From Nocardia sp. BMG111209 (GTDB taxonomy: Bacteria; Actinomycetota; Actinomycetes; Mycobacteriales; Mycobacteriaceae), in assembly GCF_000381925.1 (NCBI RefSeq), contig NZ_KB907309.1, forward strand, positions 806,001 through 870,000: a stretch of DNA of 64,000 nucleotides. The letters run 5' to 3'. The translations under genes were made by a program, and so were the position numbers. Position 1 is the stretch's first letter. Each line of letters begins with the position of its first letter. Of the stretch, positions 16,179-25,064 are shown piece by piece. Below the pieces are notes generated by a model that made no database searches, was not told the origin of the DNA, and saw nothing but the letters and a program-made list of their open reading frames with translations.

Positions 16179-17366
16179 TCAGGAGACATCGCCGGAATCG
16201 GCGTTCCAGGTATTGCACTGCTGCGAGCGGTTCGACTTGTAGCCCTGCGCCCACCAGTCGCCGTAATGCCTCGTGGTGCCGTGGTCGCGGACGTCACCGG
16301 GCCGATCGCCACGGGTGTAGCTGTCGTCGATGGTGTGCTGACCCTGCTGCGCGGTGACGGTTCCGGCCGCCTGCGAGGAGCCGACGAACATTCCGCCGAA
16401 GCATTGCGCCTCCAGCTCCAGGCGCCGGGACAGCTCGGCGCCGGCCGCGGAACTCTGCCCGGCGTTGTAGCGGTCCCGGCTCTCCTTGGCCATGATCCCG
16501 GACATCGCCTGTACGTGGTGGCCGTACTCGTGTGCGAAGACCGCCAGGTAGATGACCGCGTCGTTGCCGTACATATCGACCTGGATCTTGTCCAGCGGCA
16601 TGTAGATGGTGCTGTTCGCCGAGCAGTAGAAGGCGGCGTAGTTCGGCGATCCGCCGGTGCACGGCGACGGCTGGTCGGCGGCGTGGACCGGCACCGCGAT
16701 ATTCGGGGTGGCGAACGACAGTCCGGCCGCGCGCAGCAGCGGCTGCCACATCCGGTCCAGGCAACCGCGCGCCGCCTCGAAGAAGGCCCGCGCCGACGCC
16801 TGATCCGAAGCCCAGCGCGGATAGTCGCACGCGATGTTCTGCAGGCCGTATTCGGGATCGGCGAAGATCGCGTTGTCGACGGTCGCCGGACGCGGCCCGG
16901 TGGGCGTGGGTGTCGTGGCGATCGCGCTCGTGGTCCGGGAGACGTAACTCGTCCGGGCGGCCGCGGTGGGCACCGGCGCGGCGGAGGTGGGGACCGCGGC
17001 GTCGGCGGTCGACGGATAGGTGAAACTCGGCGGCGGGAAGGACGGGTGCGCGGTATTCGTGCTGCTGCCACCCGCGACCGCGAACACCAGTGCGGCGGCG
17101 GCCAGCACGACCACCAGCAACACCGCGAACACCGCGATCAGTATCCCGCCGCCACCGCCGGAGCGACGCGGCGGATACGGATACCCCGACGGCGGCAGCG
17201 GCGGAAAGCCCGGCGGCCGACCGGGATACCCGCCCGACGGTGGATAGGGTTGCGGCGCACCGTAACCGGGGGCCCCGTAACCGGGGGCCCCGGGGCCGGG
17301 CGGCGGCCCGTAACCCGGTGGCGGCGGAAACCCTTGCGGTGGTGGATATCCCGGCGGGTAGCTCAT
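16179..17366 (-). CDS. Membrane-anchored neutral zinc metallopeptidase (YpfJ-like), copy 1
   Basis: 395 aa. The N-terminal Pro/Gly/Tyr-rich tail (about 1-65, GAPGYGAP-type repeats, cytosolic) precedes one membrane helix (about 75-100). A Ser/Thr/Pro linker then leads to an extracytoplasmic peptidase domain. The zinc motif HEYGH is encoded at 16519-16533 within FAHEYGHHVQAMSG, and the third-ligand segment LELEAQCFGGMF follows. It lies 7 bp downstream of a paralogue with the same plan, so the two form an operon from a tandem duplication. Substrates of this family are largely unknown. Confidence 0.85.
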   Translation of the reverse strand: MSYPPGYPPPQGFPPPPGYGPPPGPGAPGYGAPGYGAPQPYPPSGGYPGRPPGFPPLPPSGYPYPPRRSGGGGGILIAVFAVLLVVVLAAAALVFAVAGGSSTNTAHPSFPPPSFTYPSTADAAVPTSAAPVPTAAARTSYVSRTTSAIATTPTPTGPRPATVDNAIFADPEYGLQNIACDYPRWASDQASARAFFEAARGCLDRMWQPLLRAAGLSFATPNIAVPVHAADQPSPCTGGSPNYAAFYCSANSTIYMPLDKIQVDMYGNDAVIYLAVFAHEYGHHVQAMSGIMAKESRDRYNAGQSSAAGAELSRRLELEAQCFGGMFVGSSQAAGTVTAQQGQHTIDDSYTRGDRPGDVRDHGTTRHYGDWWAQGYKSNRSQQCNTWNADSGDVS

Positions 17367-17373
17367 CGTCGCC

Positions 17374-18516
17374 TCAGCTCACATCGGTTGCCGAGGCAGT
17401 GAAGGTGTTGCACTGCGCGGTCTTGTTGTCGTCGAAACCCGCGCTCCACCAATCGCCCATGTGCTGCGAGGTGCCGTGGTCGCGCATATCGCCGCCGGCG
17501 TCGCCGCGACCGTAGGCGTCCTTGCGGGTGATCGTGGTCTGCGCGGAGGTGAGCGAACCACCGCCGGAGGTCGCGGCCAGGAACATGCCGTCGAAGCAGT
17601 TGGCCTGCAACTCGATTCGACGCGAGATCTCGAGACCGCCGGAGCTGGTCACGCCCGCGTCCCGGCGCTGCTTGTTGGCCGCGGCCATGATCCCGGCCTG
17701 CGCCTGCACGTGATGGCCGTACTCGTGCGCGAAGACCGACAGGTAGACCTCCCAATGGTTCTGGAACATGTCGGTCTGCAACTGGCTGATGGGGAGGTAG
17801 ATGGTCTGGTCGGCGCTGCAGTAGAAGGCGGCGAAATTGCTGCTGTTACCGGTGCACGGGGTGGTGATACCGGCCGTGGTCGCCGTGACGTTCAGCTTGG
17901 GCGGGGTGAACGGCAGTTTGTCGGCGGTGAGCACCGGGCGCCACGCCTGCTCCAGACATGATGCGGCACTGGTGAAGAACTTGCGGGCCGTCTCGACCTG
18001 GGTACCCCAGGGGGCGTAGTCGCAGTGCGCCGGACTCAGCGGCGAACCCGGGTCGGCCAGCAGCGGATTGGCGCCGGTCGCGGCGACTCCCGTGGCGCCG
18101 GAATCCTTTCCGTTGCCGGGGGCCGGCACGCCGGAGGGGTAGGTGTAGTGCGCGCCGGAGTCCGACGGAGTGGTGCTGCCGGGCTTGCTCCCGCTGATCG
18201 CGCCCCGCACCACCAGCCCCGCGACGATGAGTACGAGAACCACCAGGACCGTGCCGATTCCCCCGCCACCGCGGCGGCGCTGCGGCGGCCGGCCGGGCGG
18301 GCCGTAGGGCTGCGGCGCCCGCGCCGGATACTGCGGCGCGGCCGGGTAGGGAGAGGAATACGGCTGCTGCGGATGCGGCGGCCGCCCTTGCGGATATGAT
18401 TGTGGCGCCGGGTATCCCGGCTGCCCGTACCCCTGACCTGGATGGGACGGCGTCCCGTACGGCGCCGGTCGACTGTTTGGCGGTATCGAACCGTATCCGT
18501 AGGGTGGTTGACTCAC
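17374..18516 (-). CDS. Membrane-anchored neutral zinc metallopeptidase (YpfJ-like), copy 2
   Basis: 380 aa with the same plan as its downstream neighbour: Pro/Gln/Tyr-rich N terminus (MSQPPYGYGSIPPN...), Arg-rich stop and one helix (IGTVLVVLVLIVAGLVVRGA), a linker, then the peptidase domain with FAHEYGHHVQAQAG and IELQANCFDGMF. Four Cys residues (CDYAPW, SCLEQAW, TPCTGN, FYCSADQ) are shared with copy 1 and probably form disulfides outside the membrane. It is the first gene of the pair; the promoter lies in the 92 bp shared with the divergent DUF2207 gene. Confidence 0.85.
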   Translation of the reverse strand: MSQPPYGYGSIPPNSRPAPYGTPSHPGQGYGQPGYPAPQSYPQGRPPHPQQPYSSPYPAAPQYPARAPQPYGPPGRPPQRRRGGGGIGTVLVVLVLIVAGLVVRGAISGSKPGSTTPSDSGAHYTYPSGVPAPGNGKDSGATGVAATGANPLLADPGSPLSPAHCDYAPWGTQVETARKFFTSAASCLEQAWRPVLTADKLPFTPPKLNVTATTAGITTPCTGNSSNFAAFYCSADQTIYLPISQLQTDMFQNHWEVYLSVFAHEYGHHVQAQAGIMAAANKQRRDAGVTSSGGLEISRRIELQANCFDGMFLAATSGGGSLTSAQTTITRKDAYGRGDAGGDMRDHGTSQHMGDWWSAGFDDNKTAQCNTFTASATDVS

Positions 18517-18608
18517 TCCCCCGTGCCCCCGTTTCTAGCAGGTACTTCCCGAGTCGGCGCTTCTACAGCCGATGACGAACCATACCAAGCTGTCTAAGAT
18601 CTGGCTTC

Positions 18609-20213
18609 ATGCTTATCTCTCGGGGGGGCGCCCTGGGCGCTCTATGGCTGGTCGCCGCGGGCTTGTTCGCCGCGGGTCCGGTTGCGCAGGCACAGGATCC
18701 GATCGACGGCGTCACCATCGCGGCGGACATCAAACTCACCGACGACGGCCTGATGCAGGTCGCGGAGAAGATACAGGTACCGCCGGGCGGGCAGTTCCAC
18801 ATGGTGCTGCCGCTGCGAGTCGCGTTCGGCGACAGCGGGGAACGGCGCTTCACCGTCACCGATATCGGCTCCACCGGCGCCGGCACGGCCACGGTGGACG
18901 GCGACCTGTTCACCGTCGAGGCGCGGCCCGGCGACTCCTCGTTCAACTACACCGTGCACGGCACCGTCAACGACGCACCGGGCAGCCAGGTGTTCCGCTG
19001 GACCGGCGTGCTCAACACCGACGTCGCCTCGATCACCGCCTCGGTGATCAGCCCCAGCTTCCGAATGGGTATCGCGGACTGCAAGATCGGGCCGGCCGGG
19101 CAGCAACAGCTCTGTGCCGATGTGCGAGTCGAGCCCGACGGGGTCCTGACCCTGCACAAGGACGGGCTGCGCAAGGGCGACATCATCGATCTGAGCATGC
19201 AGTTGCCACCGGGTACGGTGCCGCCGAACGCCGACATCCACGACGGGAAGGGATCGACCGCGTTCTCCTTCGGCGCACCGGTCCTGGTCGCCTTCGGCGT
19301 CCTGGTGGCCGCGCTGCTCGCCGCCGCCGGTTTCGTGTTCTGGTCCCGGCGCCAGGACGCCGCGGCGCTGGCGGCGCGGGAACCGCTGGATCCGGTGCGG
19401 CACAAGGACAATCGAGCCGAGTTCATCTCCCCCGACGGGGTGCTGCCCGGTGAGGCCGGACTGCTGCTCGACGCCTCGGCCGACGCCACCGATCTGGCCG
19501 CCACCGTGGTCGATCTGGCCGTGCGGCGCTACCTGTGGATCACCCCGATCAGCGATGCCGACTGGCGGATCAACCGGGTCAACGCCGCCGACGATCAGCT
19601 GCGGGGCTACGAGCGGGAGGTGTACCGCGCGCTGCTGCCCGACGGCACCGATTCGGTGCAGGTGTCCGAGCTGCGCGGGCGGGTGGCGGCGAATCCGGCG
19701 CGGGCCGCGCTGCGCGCCGACGCCGCCGCGAACGGCACCCTGATCGACCCCGCCCGGCGCGGCCTCGCCTTCTGGCTGGGTATCGCGCTGCTGGTGGTGG
19801 GCATCGGCGCGACCGTGGGGCTCGCCGTCGCCGGACGGCATGCCCTGGTCGGCGTGGCCGTCGCGCTCGGCGGCGTGGCGGCGCTGCTGCTGCCGCGCTA
19901 TCTGCCCCGCCGCACGGCCGCGGGCCGGAAGCTGGCCGGGCAGGTGCGCGCCCTGCAACGCGGCCTCGATGCGGTGCAGGCCGGCCAGATCCCCTCGGCC
20001 GACCGGGAACTGGTGTTCTCCCGTGCCCTGCCGTTCACCATCATCGGCGGCCGCGTCGACAACTGGATCCGCGCCTTCCGCGACCTGGACCCCACCAACG
20101 ACCGGAATCCGGGCCTGTACTGGTTCGGCGGCTTCGAGCGCGACCGCAACCTGCACCGCTTCGCCGGCCACTTCCCCTACTTCATCACCGCCCTCGAGGG
20201 CTTGTTCGCTTGA
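18609..20213 (+). CDS. DUF2207 family membrane protein
   Basis: 534 aa. Signal peptide or N-terminal helix (ALWLVAAGLFAAGPVAQAQ, cleavage likely after AQA), then an extracytoplasmic beta-rich domain (about 27-210). A membrane helix (FSFGAPVLVAFGVLVAALLAAAG) is followed by a cytosolic segment and two further helices (about 378-425). The C-terminal domain ends with the characteristic VFSRALPFTIIGG and FIRALEGLFA-like tail. The layout is that of DUF2207 (predicted membrane proteins of unknown function). It is divergent from the metallopeptidase pair. Confidence 0.82.
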   Translation: MLISRGGALGALWLVAAGLFAAGPVAQAQDPIDGVTIAADIKLTDDGLMQVAEKIQVPPGGQFHMVLPLRVAFGDSGERRFTVTDIGSTGAGTATVDGDLFTVEARPGDSSFNYTVHGTVNDAPGSQVFRWTGVLNTDVASITASVISPSFRMGIADCKIGPAGQQQLCADVRVEPDGVLTLHKDGLRKGDIIDLSMQLPPGTVPPNADIHDGKGSTAFSFGAPVLVAFGVLVAALLAAAGFVFWSRRQDAAALAAREPLDPVRHKDNRAEFISPDGVLPGEAGLLLDASADATDLAATVVDLAVRRYLWITPISDADWRINRVNAADDQLRGYEREVYRALLPDGTDSVQVSELRGRVAANPARAALRADAAANGTLIDPARRGLAFWLGIALLVVGIGATVGLAVAGRHALVGVAVALGGVAALLLPRYLPRRTAAGRKLAGQVRALQRGLDAVQAGQIPSADRELVFSRALPFTIIGGRVDNWIRAFRDLDPTNDRNPGLYWFGGFERDRNLHRFAGHFPYFITALEGLFA

Positions 20214-20250
20214 GTTTTCGGCCTTCGCTTCGCTTCGGCGGGTTCGTGGC

Positions 20251-20274
20251 CCCCTTTGTCTCGAACAACAGGGG
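20251..20274. terminator. Weak hairpin between convergent genes
   Basis: CCCCTTTGT and ACAACAGGGG form about 9 bp with one bulged base, between the DUF2207 stop and the TetR gene end. The 95-bp gap also carries a TTCGCTTCGCTTCGG run. A weak bidirectional terminator at best. Confidence 0.35.
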
Positions 20275-20308
20275 TGAGCCATCGGCCGGGTGGGGCCGTT
20301 GACCGGGG

Positions 20309-20899
20309 TCAGTCCTTGCTTCGTTCGGGGGGTTCGGGGTTGGGGCGCATGCCGTTCAGGGCGATCGTCATGACGCGGTGGACGGTTGCGGAGTAGGACT
20401 GTTCCGGTAGTACGTAGACCTGGAGGGTCATCAGGCTCGCCACGTCGTCGGCGGTGACGTCGGGGCGTAGGTCGCCGTCGGCGTGTGCCTGTTCGGTGAG
20501 CGCGATGATCAGGTCCGCGATGCGGGCGCGCGGGGCGGCGAGGGTCGCGTCGTTGCGGATGTCGCCGTGCAGACCCGGTTCCAGCGCGGAGGCCATCGCG
20601 CCGAGGCGTAGTTCGGCGCATTCGCGCAGGATCCGGCACAGCGTGGGCCAGGCACCGGCCTCCTCTTGCTGGGCGGTGGTGGCCAGATCGGCCAGACCCG
20701 TCAGATAGGCGTGGGCCGCGGCGCTGATCAGCGCGGCGCGGTCCGGAAATCGGCGATACAGCGTGCCGACGCCGACACCGGCCTGATCCGCGATGGCCTT
20801 CATCGGGACGTCGACCCCGTGTTCGCGGAAGATGACCTGGGCCGCGGCCAGGATCTGATCGCGATTGCTGCGGGCGTCGGCCCGCAGTTGTTCGGCCAT
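20309..20899 (-). CDS. TetR family transcriptional regulator
   Basis: 196 aa. The helix-turn-helix is at about 14-60 (RDQILAAAQVIFREHG...MKAIADQAGVGVGTLYRRFPDRAALI); the rest is the helical ligand-binding domain. It is divergent from an FAD-dependent monooxygenase across 134 bp that contain operator-like sequence, the usual layout for a TetR repressor that senses a substrate or inducer of the neighbouring oxygenase. Confidence 0.9.
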   Translation of the reverse strand: MAEQLRADARSNRDQILAAAQVIFREHGVDVPMKAIADQAGVGVGTLYRRFPDRAALISAAAHAYLTGLADLATTAQQEEAGAWPTLCRILRECAELRLGAMASALEPGLHGDIRNDATLAAPRARIADLIIALTEQAHADGDLRPDVTADDVASLMTLQVYVLPEQSYSATVHRVMTIALNGMRPNPEPPERSKD

Positions 20900-20955
20900 C
20901 GGCGCACCTCTTCGAACTCGTCTGCTTCCGCTCCGGGAAATGGTACGAGAAACAT

Positions 20956-21014
20956 GTGGACGAAAATGTTCCGGTTAGCGTACCGTAGAGCCGTAGCGGA
21001 CGAATTTCGTCCAC
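20956..21014. promoter_or_regulatory. Candidate TetR operator(s) in the divergent promoter region
   Basis: GGACGAA-T-TTCGTCC (20998-21012) is a perfect palindrome 22 bp before the monooxygenase ATG. The same half-site recurs as GTGGACGAAA at 20956-20965, the exact reverse complement of TTTCGTCCAC at 21005-21014. Two related sites spanning the likely promoters fit repression of both genes. Confidence 0.5.
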
Positions 21015-21033
21015 TTGATGAGAGGAAGCCGAA

Positions 21034-22146
21034 ATGGGCGCACGCATCCTGATCTCCGGCGCCGGTGTCGCCGGCTCGACCCTGGCCTACTGGCTGGCCC
21101 GGCACGGCCACCGGGTCACCGTCACCGAACGCGCCGCGGGGCTGCGGTCCAGCGGAAATCCCGTCGACGTGAAGGGCGCCGCGGTGGACGTGGCCGAGCG
21201 CATGGGGGTGATGCCGCAGTTGCGGGCGGCGGCCTCGCACACGAACCGGCTGGTGTTCGCCGACCGCACGGGACAGATCCGGTCGTCGGTGAGTATGCGG
21301 AGCTTCCAGAGTTCGGCCGGCGACCGCGAGGTGGAGATCTCCCGGTCCACGCTGGCCGCGACCCTGCTGGCGGCCGCCGCCGGTGAAGCCGAGATCCGCT
21401 GGGACGACACCGTCACCGCGCTCACCCCCGCCGGATCCGGGGTCGACGTCACCTTCGCCCGCGCCGAATCGGCGCATTTCGATCTGGTGGTCGGCGCCGA
21501 CGGCGTCCATTCGACGGTCCGCCGGCTGGCCTTCGGCCCGGAGCCGGAGTTCACCCGCAACCTCGGCATGTACGTGGCGACGCTGCCGGTGGACCGGCCG
21601 TTCGCCGCGCCGGACGAGGTCGTCATGTACAACCTGCCGGGCGCGGCGCTGTCGGTACATCCGGGTGCGGGACAACCGGTGGCCGCCTTCATGTTCCGGC
21701 ACGAACCGGTACCGGACCTGGACTATCGCGACACCGCGCGGCAGTTCGGGATGATCGCGTCGGTCTACGGCGGACGGCTGGGCGTGTTCGAGCCCTACCT
21801 CGACGCGGTCGGCGCGGCCGAGGACGTGTACTTCGACGCGGTGACGCGAGTGGTGTTGCCGCACTGGAGTTCCGGCCGGATCGCCCTGGTCGGCGACGCG
21901 GCGTCGAGCCTGTCGCTGTTCGGCGACGGTTCCACGCTCGCGATCTGCGGCGCGTACACGCTCGCCGAGGAACTCGCCGCGACGCCCGGCGATCTCACCG
22001 GGGCGCTCGCCCGCTACGAGCGGCGGCACCGCCGGCTGGTCCGGCCGCGGCAGCGCGGATTCCGCACCGCCGGAATGCTGCTGGTGCCCAAGACGCGAAC
22101 CGGTATCGCGGTGCGCGACAACGCGGTTCGCGTCCTGAGCCGATGA
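21034..22146 (+). CDS. FAD-dependent monooxygenase (PHBH-type)
   Basis: 370 aa, ATG with GAGAGGAA upstream. The N-terminal dinucleotide motif GAGVAGSTLAYWLARHG (about 8-24), the DG motif VVGADGVHSTVRR and the second FAD motif GRIALVGDAASSLS are all present. This is the class A flavoprotein hydroxylase fold (p-hydroxybenzoate hydroxylase, TetX, rifampicin monooxygenase relatives). It would oxidise an aromatic or drug-like substrate with NAD(P)H and O2; the actual substrate is unknown. The divergent TetR suggests inducible expression. It converges with the ROK gene, leaving a 10-bp gap. Confidence 0.88.
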   Translation: MGARILISGAGVAGSTLAYWLARHGHRVTVTERAAGLRSSGNPVDVKGAAVDVAERMGVMPQLRAAASHTNRLVFADRTGQIRSSVSMRSFQSSAGDREVEISRSTLAATLLAAAAGEAEIRWDDTVTALTPAGSGVDVTFARAESAHFDLVVGADGVHSTVRRLAFGPEPEFTRNLGMYVATLPVDRPFAAPDEVVMYNLPGAALSVHPGAGQPVAAFMFRHEPVPDLDYRDTARQFGMIASVYGGRLGVFEPYLDAVGAAEDVYFDAVTRVVLPHWSSGRIALVGDAASSLSLFGDGSTLAICGAYTLAEELAATPGDLTGALARYERRHRRLVRPRQRGFRTAGMLLVPKTRTGIAVRDNAVRVLSR

Positions 22147-22156
22147 GGACCGCGGG

Positions 22157-23428
22157 TCAGCGCGGGGTGCGGGTGGCGCGCCGCATCGCCGACAGCGGGT
22201 CGGCGTAGAAGACGCTCAGCGAGGTGACCGCCGCGGCGTGCTCCTGCACCCGGCCGCCGAACCGGCTGATCCGCAGATCGGCCGGCGGCAGGGTGGTGCT
22301 CTGCGCGAAAGCCCTTGCCACCCGGTCGATTCCGGGCCGGTAGCCGGTGAAGGCCTGCCCGCCCAGTACCACCCGATCCGGATTGAACATGTCGCGGATC
22401 AGAGCCGCTGCGCGACCGAGGATCTCGGCTCGCTCCAGCAGCACCTCGCGCGCCGGTTCCGACCCGGAGTCGGCCGCCCGGTACAGATCGGCGATCACCG
22501 GGCGCCGCGGCGCCTCCCGCTTCGGCACGATGCCCGCCCGTACGGCACGGCCCAGCACCGCCGCCTCACCGACGGTGGCCTCGAGGCAGCCGCGCCGGCC
22601 GCAGCGGCATTCGATATCGGAACCGGTGGGCAGGTGCGCGATGGAACCGGGACCGCTGCTCGGCGTGTGCACGCGATCGTGCAGCGTCACCGCGATACCG
22701 GCGGTCTCCCGCGCGTAGATGTAGAGGCTGCTGTCCGGATGCGTGCGCGGCTCGTCGCCGGTGGCCAGTAGCAGTTCGGCGGCGGCCATCGCCTCCACGT
22801 GCGCGGCGACCGAGACGGGCAGGTCCAGCACACTGCCGAATACCGCGCCGACCGGCGCGGCGTGCCAGTCCAGGCGCGGATGGTCCACCACACCGGCGGC
22901 CGCGTCGACCCGGCCGGCCAGCGCGATACCGCTCCATAACGGGCGGCGGCGCGGTAACCGGTCCAGGAACGCCTTGGCGCTGCGGGCGATGATGGTGAGC
23001 GCGGCCTCCTGACCGGTCTGCGGGGTGGCGATCTCCAGGCCACCGAGGATGCGGCCGGACAGGTCGGCGGCGATCATGCGGGTGACGTTGGCGCCGATGT
23101 GCACGCCCAGGGTCGCGTACGAGTCGGTGTCGACCTCGAACGGAACCCGGGGACGGCCGACCGCGCCGGATGCGGTGAGATCGGCGCGTTCTCGCAGCAA
23201 CCCGGCCGAAAGCAGGGCCGCCACTTGGCGATTGACGGTGGCGATACTCAATCCGGTTGCCTGTGCGGCGGTGTCACGGAAGATGGGGCCACGGGTGGCG
23301 GCCCGGAGCACTGCGGCGGCCGGGTTGTCGGCGATGCGCAGCTCGGGGGGAACGGCGGGTCGGGCGGGCGCGGTCCGGGTGGCGGACAGGGCGGAATTAG
23401 ACGGTCGCTCGAGGGTGGGGCTCGTCAT
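22157..23428 (-). CDS. ROK family transcriptional regulator
   Basis: 423 aa from ATG 23428; an upstream in-frame TTG at 23488 has no SD and is less likely. The N-terminal winged HTH (about 40-95, IFRDTAAQATGLSIATVNRQ) precedes a ROK/actin-like sugar-kinase fold. That fold has the zinc-binding motif ECRCGRRGCLEA and the GLVLGG-like segment PDRVVLGGQAFTG. NagC/Mlc/XylR-type proteins bind sugars or sugar phosphates to control carbohydrate genes, but no sugar genes flank it. It is divergent from the GntR operon and may act on that region. Confidence 0.88.
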   Translation of the reverse strand: MTSPTLERPSNSALSATRTAPARPAVPPELRIADNPAAAVLRAATRGPIFRDTAAQATGLSIATVNRQVAALLSAGLLRERADLTASGAVGRPRVPFEVDTDSYATLGVHIGANVTRMIAADLSGRILGGLEIATPQTGQEAALTIIARSAKAFLDRLPRRRPLWSGIALAGRVDAAAGVVDHPRLDWHAAPVGAVFGSVLDLPVSVAAHVEAMAAAELLLATGDEPRTHPDSSLYIYARETAGIAVTLHDRVHTPSSGPGSIAHLPTGSDIECRCGRRGCLEATVGEAAVLGRAVRAGIVPKREAPRRPVIADLYRAADSGSEPAREVLLERAEILGRAAALIRDMFNPDRVVLGGQAFTGYRPGIDRVARAFAQSTTLPPADLRISRFGGRVQEHAAAVTSLSVFYADPLSAMRRATRTPR

Positions 23429-23907
23429 GAGGCGGCAATCCTTGTTGAGGTCCCCGCGGCAAGGGGACGAATTCCGAGACAGCAACAAGGCAGCGAGAAG
23501 GGCCGAGAGATCTTACCGGAGGACTCGAAGAGCGGTTCTCAGCTGCGCGGCCGGGAGCAACACAGTTCCCGTTGCCGCGGCAGCCGTACACCGAGCGCAA
23601 CCGTCACATACGTGACGTGTGCGGCGTTCGGATGGCTGGGAGACATGTTTCAAAATGTAACATCCCATGTCTCGAAGACGCCAGACCGGGCGGTCTGCAT
23701 CCATTCCGATCACCCTGAACATAACTTTTCCGCCCCTGGGGCCGGTGGCGTAATAGCCCCGATCCGGCGCATCCAGCCAGGCCGGACCATCGGGCCGGCG
23801 GCGGAATCCACCGCCCGCGCCGACGGCCCGGCGCCGGCCCGCCGATACCGGCGAACAGTCTCGGTACAGTGACGAACCAGCAGGTCACGGGCATGAAGGA
23901 GGATCGG
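23429..23907. promoter_or_regulatory. Divergent regulatory region with three palindromes
   Basis: 479 bp without a gene between the ROK regulator and the GntR operon. Three perfect inverted repeats lie within 96 bp: CGTCAC-N4-GTGACG (23602-23617), GAGACATG-N18-CATGTCTC (23640-23673) and CAGACC-GGGC-GGTCTG (23682-23697). 23640-23670 is locally AT-rich and a likely promoter core. The GntR or ROK protein, or a global sulfur regulator, could bind here. Confidence 0.5.
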
Positions 23908-24819
23908 ATGATGCCAGCACCGGCGCCGTCGCACGACCCCGGCCCGAGCGCCGGAAACGGCCCGGCCGCGGCCGGCGACGAGCCCAGCGGCGGCAGTGGG
24001 CACGATCACCGGCTGCGGCCTGTCGAGATGGACGGGATCGATATCACCGACCGTCCGGTTCGCGCGGCGGGCGGCGACCGCGTCCGGCGGGCGGACCGGG
24101 CCCGGCAGGTCGCCGACATCCTGCGCCAGCAGATCCATACCGGCGCCTTCGCGCACGCGCTGCCGAGCGAGACCGAACTGGCCGCGGAATTCGCCGTCTC
24201 CCGCAACACCGTGCGCGACGCGCTGGCGCTGCTCAAGGACGAACGGCTCATCGAGCGCGCCCCCAAGGTCGGCACCCATGTGGCGCAACGCAAATACGAT
24301 CACGGCCTGGACACCCTGCGCGGGCTGAAGGAAACCCTGCGCGGGCACGGCGAGGTACGCAACGAGGTGCGCGCGGCCCGCCGGGAGGATCCGCCGCCCG
24401 CCGTCGCGCGCCGGCTGCGACTGGAGCCGGGTGTGCAGGCGGTGTACCTCGAACGGCTGCGCTACCTCGGCGATCTGCCGCTGAGCCTGGACCTCACCTA
24501 CCTCGCCCCCGATATCGGCGAGGCGGTGCTGGACCGCGATCTGGAGTCCAACGACATCTTCGCCCTGATCGAGGAGATCAGCGGCGGGCCACTGGGATCC
24601 GCCGATCTGGTGCTGGAGGCCATCACCGCCGACACCCATTCGGCGGCGACCCTGCAGATGCCCGAGGGCGGCGCGCTGCTGCTGCTCGAACGACTCACCC
24701 GGCTCGACGACGGCCGGCCGGTGGATCTGGAGTACATCCGGATGCGCGGCGACCGTATCACCATGCGCGGCAGCCTGTTCCGGCCCGCCGACGCCAGCGA
24801 TTGGAGGCTGATCCGATGA
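23908..24819 (+). CDS. GntR family regulator with UTRA domain (HutC type)
   Basis: 303 aa. ATG 23908 (or the adjacent ATG 23911) is chosen because GAAGGAGG precedes it; an upstream GTG at 23869 lacks an SD. A disordered, Gly/Pro-rich N-terminal tail (about 50 residues) precedes the winged HTH (ARQVADILRQQIHTGAF...AEFAVSRNTVRDALALLKDE). The UTRA effector domain (about 135-300) follows, with VYLERLRYLGDLPLSLDLTY. The stop overlaps the ferredoxin ATG (ATGA), so it is the first gene of a six-gene operon, probably autoregulated and responding to a small ligand related to the transported compound. Confidence 0.88.
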   Translation: MMPAPAPSHDPGPSAGNGPAAAGDEPSGGSGHDHRLRPVEMDGIDITDRPVRAAGGDRVRRADRARQVADILRQQIHTGAFAHALPSETELAAEFAVSRNTVRDALALLKDERLIERAPKVGTHVAQRKYDHGLDTLRGLKETLRGHGEVRNEVRAARREDPPPAVARRLRLEPGVQAVYLERLRYLGDLPLSLDLTYLAPDIGEAVLDRDLESNDIFALIEEISGGPLGSADLVLEAITADTHSAATLQMPEGGALLLLERLTRLDDGRPVDLEYIRMRGDRITMRGSLFRPADASDWRLIR

Positions 24820-25043
24820 CCCTGGTCAACCAGCGCGCCGATGTCCCGGTGACGATCGACGAATCCCTGTGTATCCAGGGCTGCACACTGTGCGTGGAGA
24901 TCTGCCCGCTGGATTCGCTGGCGATCAATCCGGACAACGGCAAGGCGTTCATGCACGTCGACGAGTGCTGGTACTGCGGGCCGTGCGCGGCGCGCTGTCC
25001 CACCGGCGCCGTCACCGTGAACATGCCCTATCTGCTGCGCTGA
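24816..25043 (+). CDS. 8-Cys ferredoxin (AprB-like electron-transfer subunit)
   Basis: 75 aa, ATG at 24816 preceded by GGAGG and overlapping the GntR stop by 4 bp. Two [4Fe-4S] motifs: Cys19, 23, 26, 30 (C-x3-C-x2-C-x3-CP) and Cys51, 54, 57, 61 (C-x2-C-x2-C-x3-CP). The first has one residue more than the classic C-x2-C spacing. The protein is small and cytosolic. Co-transcription with an AprA/fumarate-reductase-like flavoprotein suggests it is that enzyme's electron carrier or beta subunit, as AprB is for AprA. A role as a carrier for another oxidoreductase is possible. Confidence 0.85.
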   Translation: MTLVNQRADVPVTIDESLCIQGCTLCVEICPLDSLAINPDNGKAFMHVDECWYCGPCAARCPTGAVTVNMPYLLR

Positions 25044-25064
25044 ATCCGTGGCCGCTGCGAACTC

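Noticed and set aside
18642..21047. About 800-codon minus-strand open frame across the DUF2207 and TetR region
   Set aside because: It lies opposite DUF2207 and runs through two unrelated loci. The product is low-complexity and the opposing genes have recognisable families and SD sequences.
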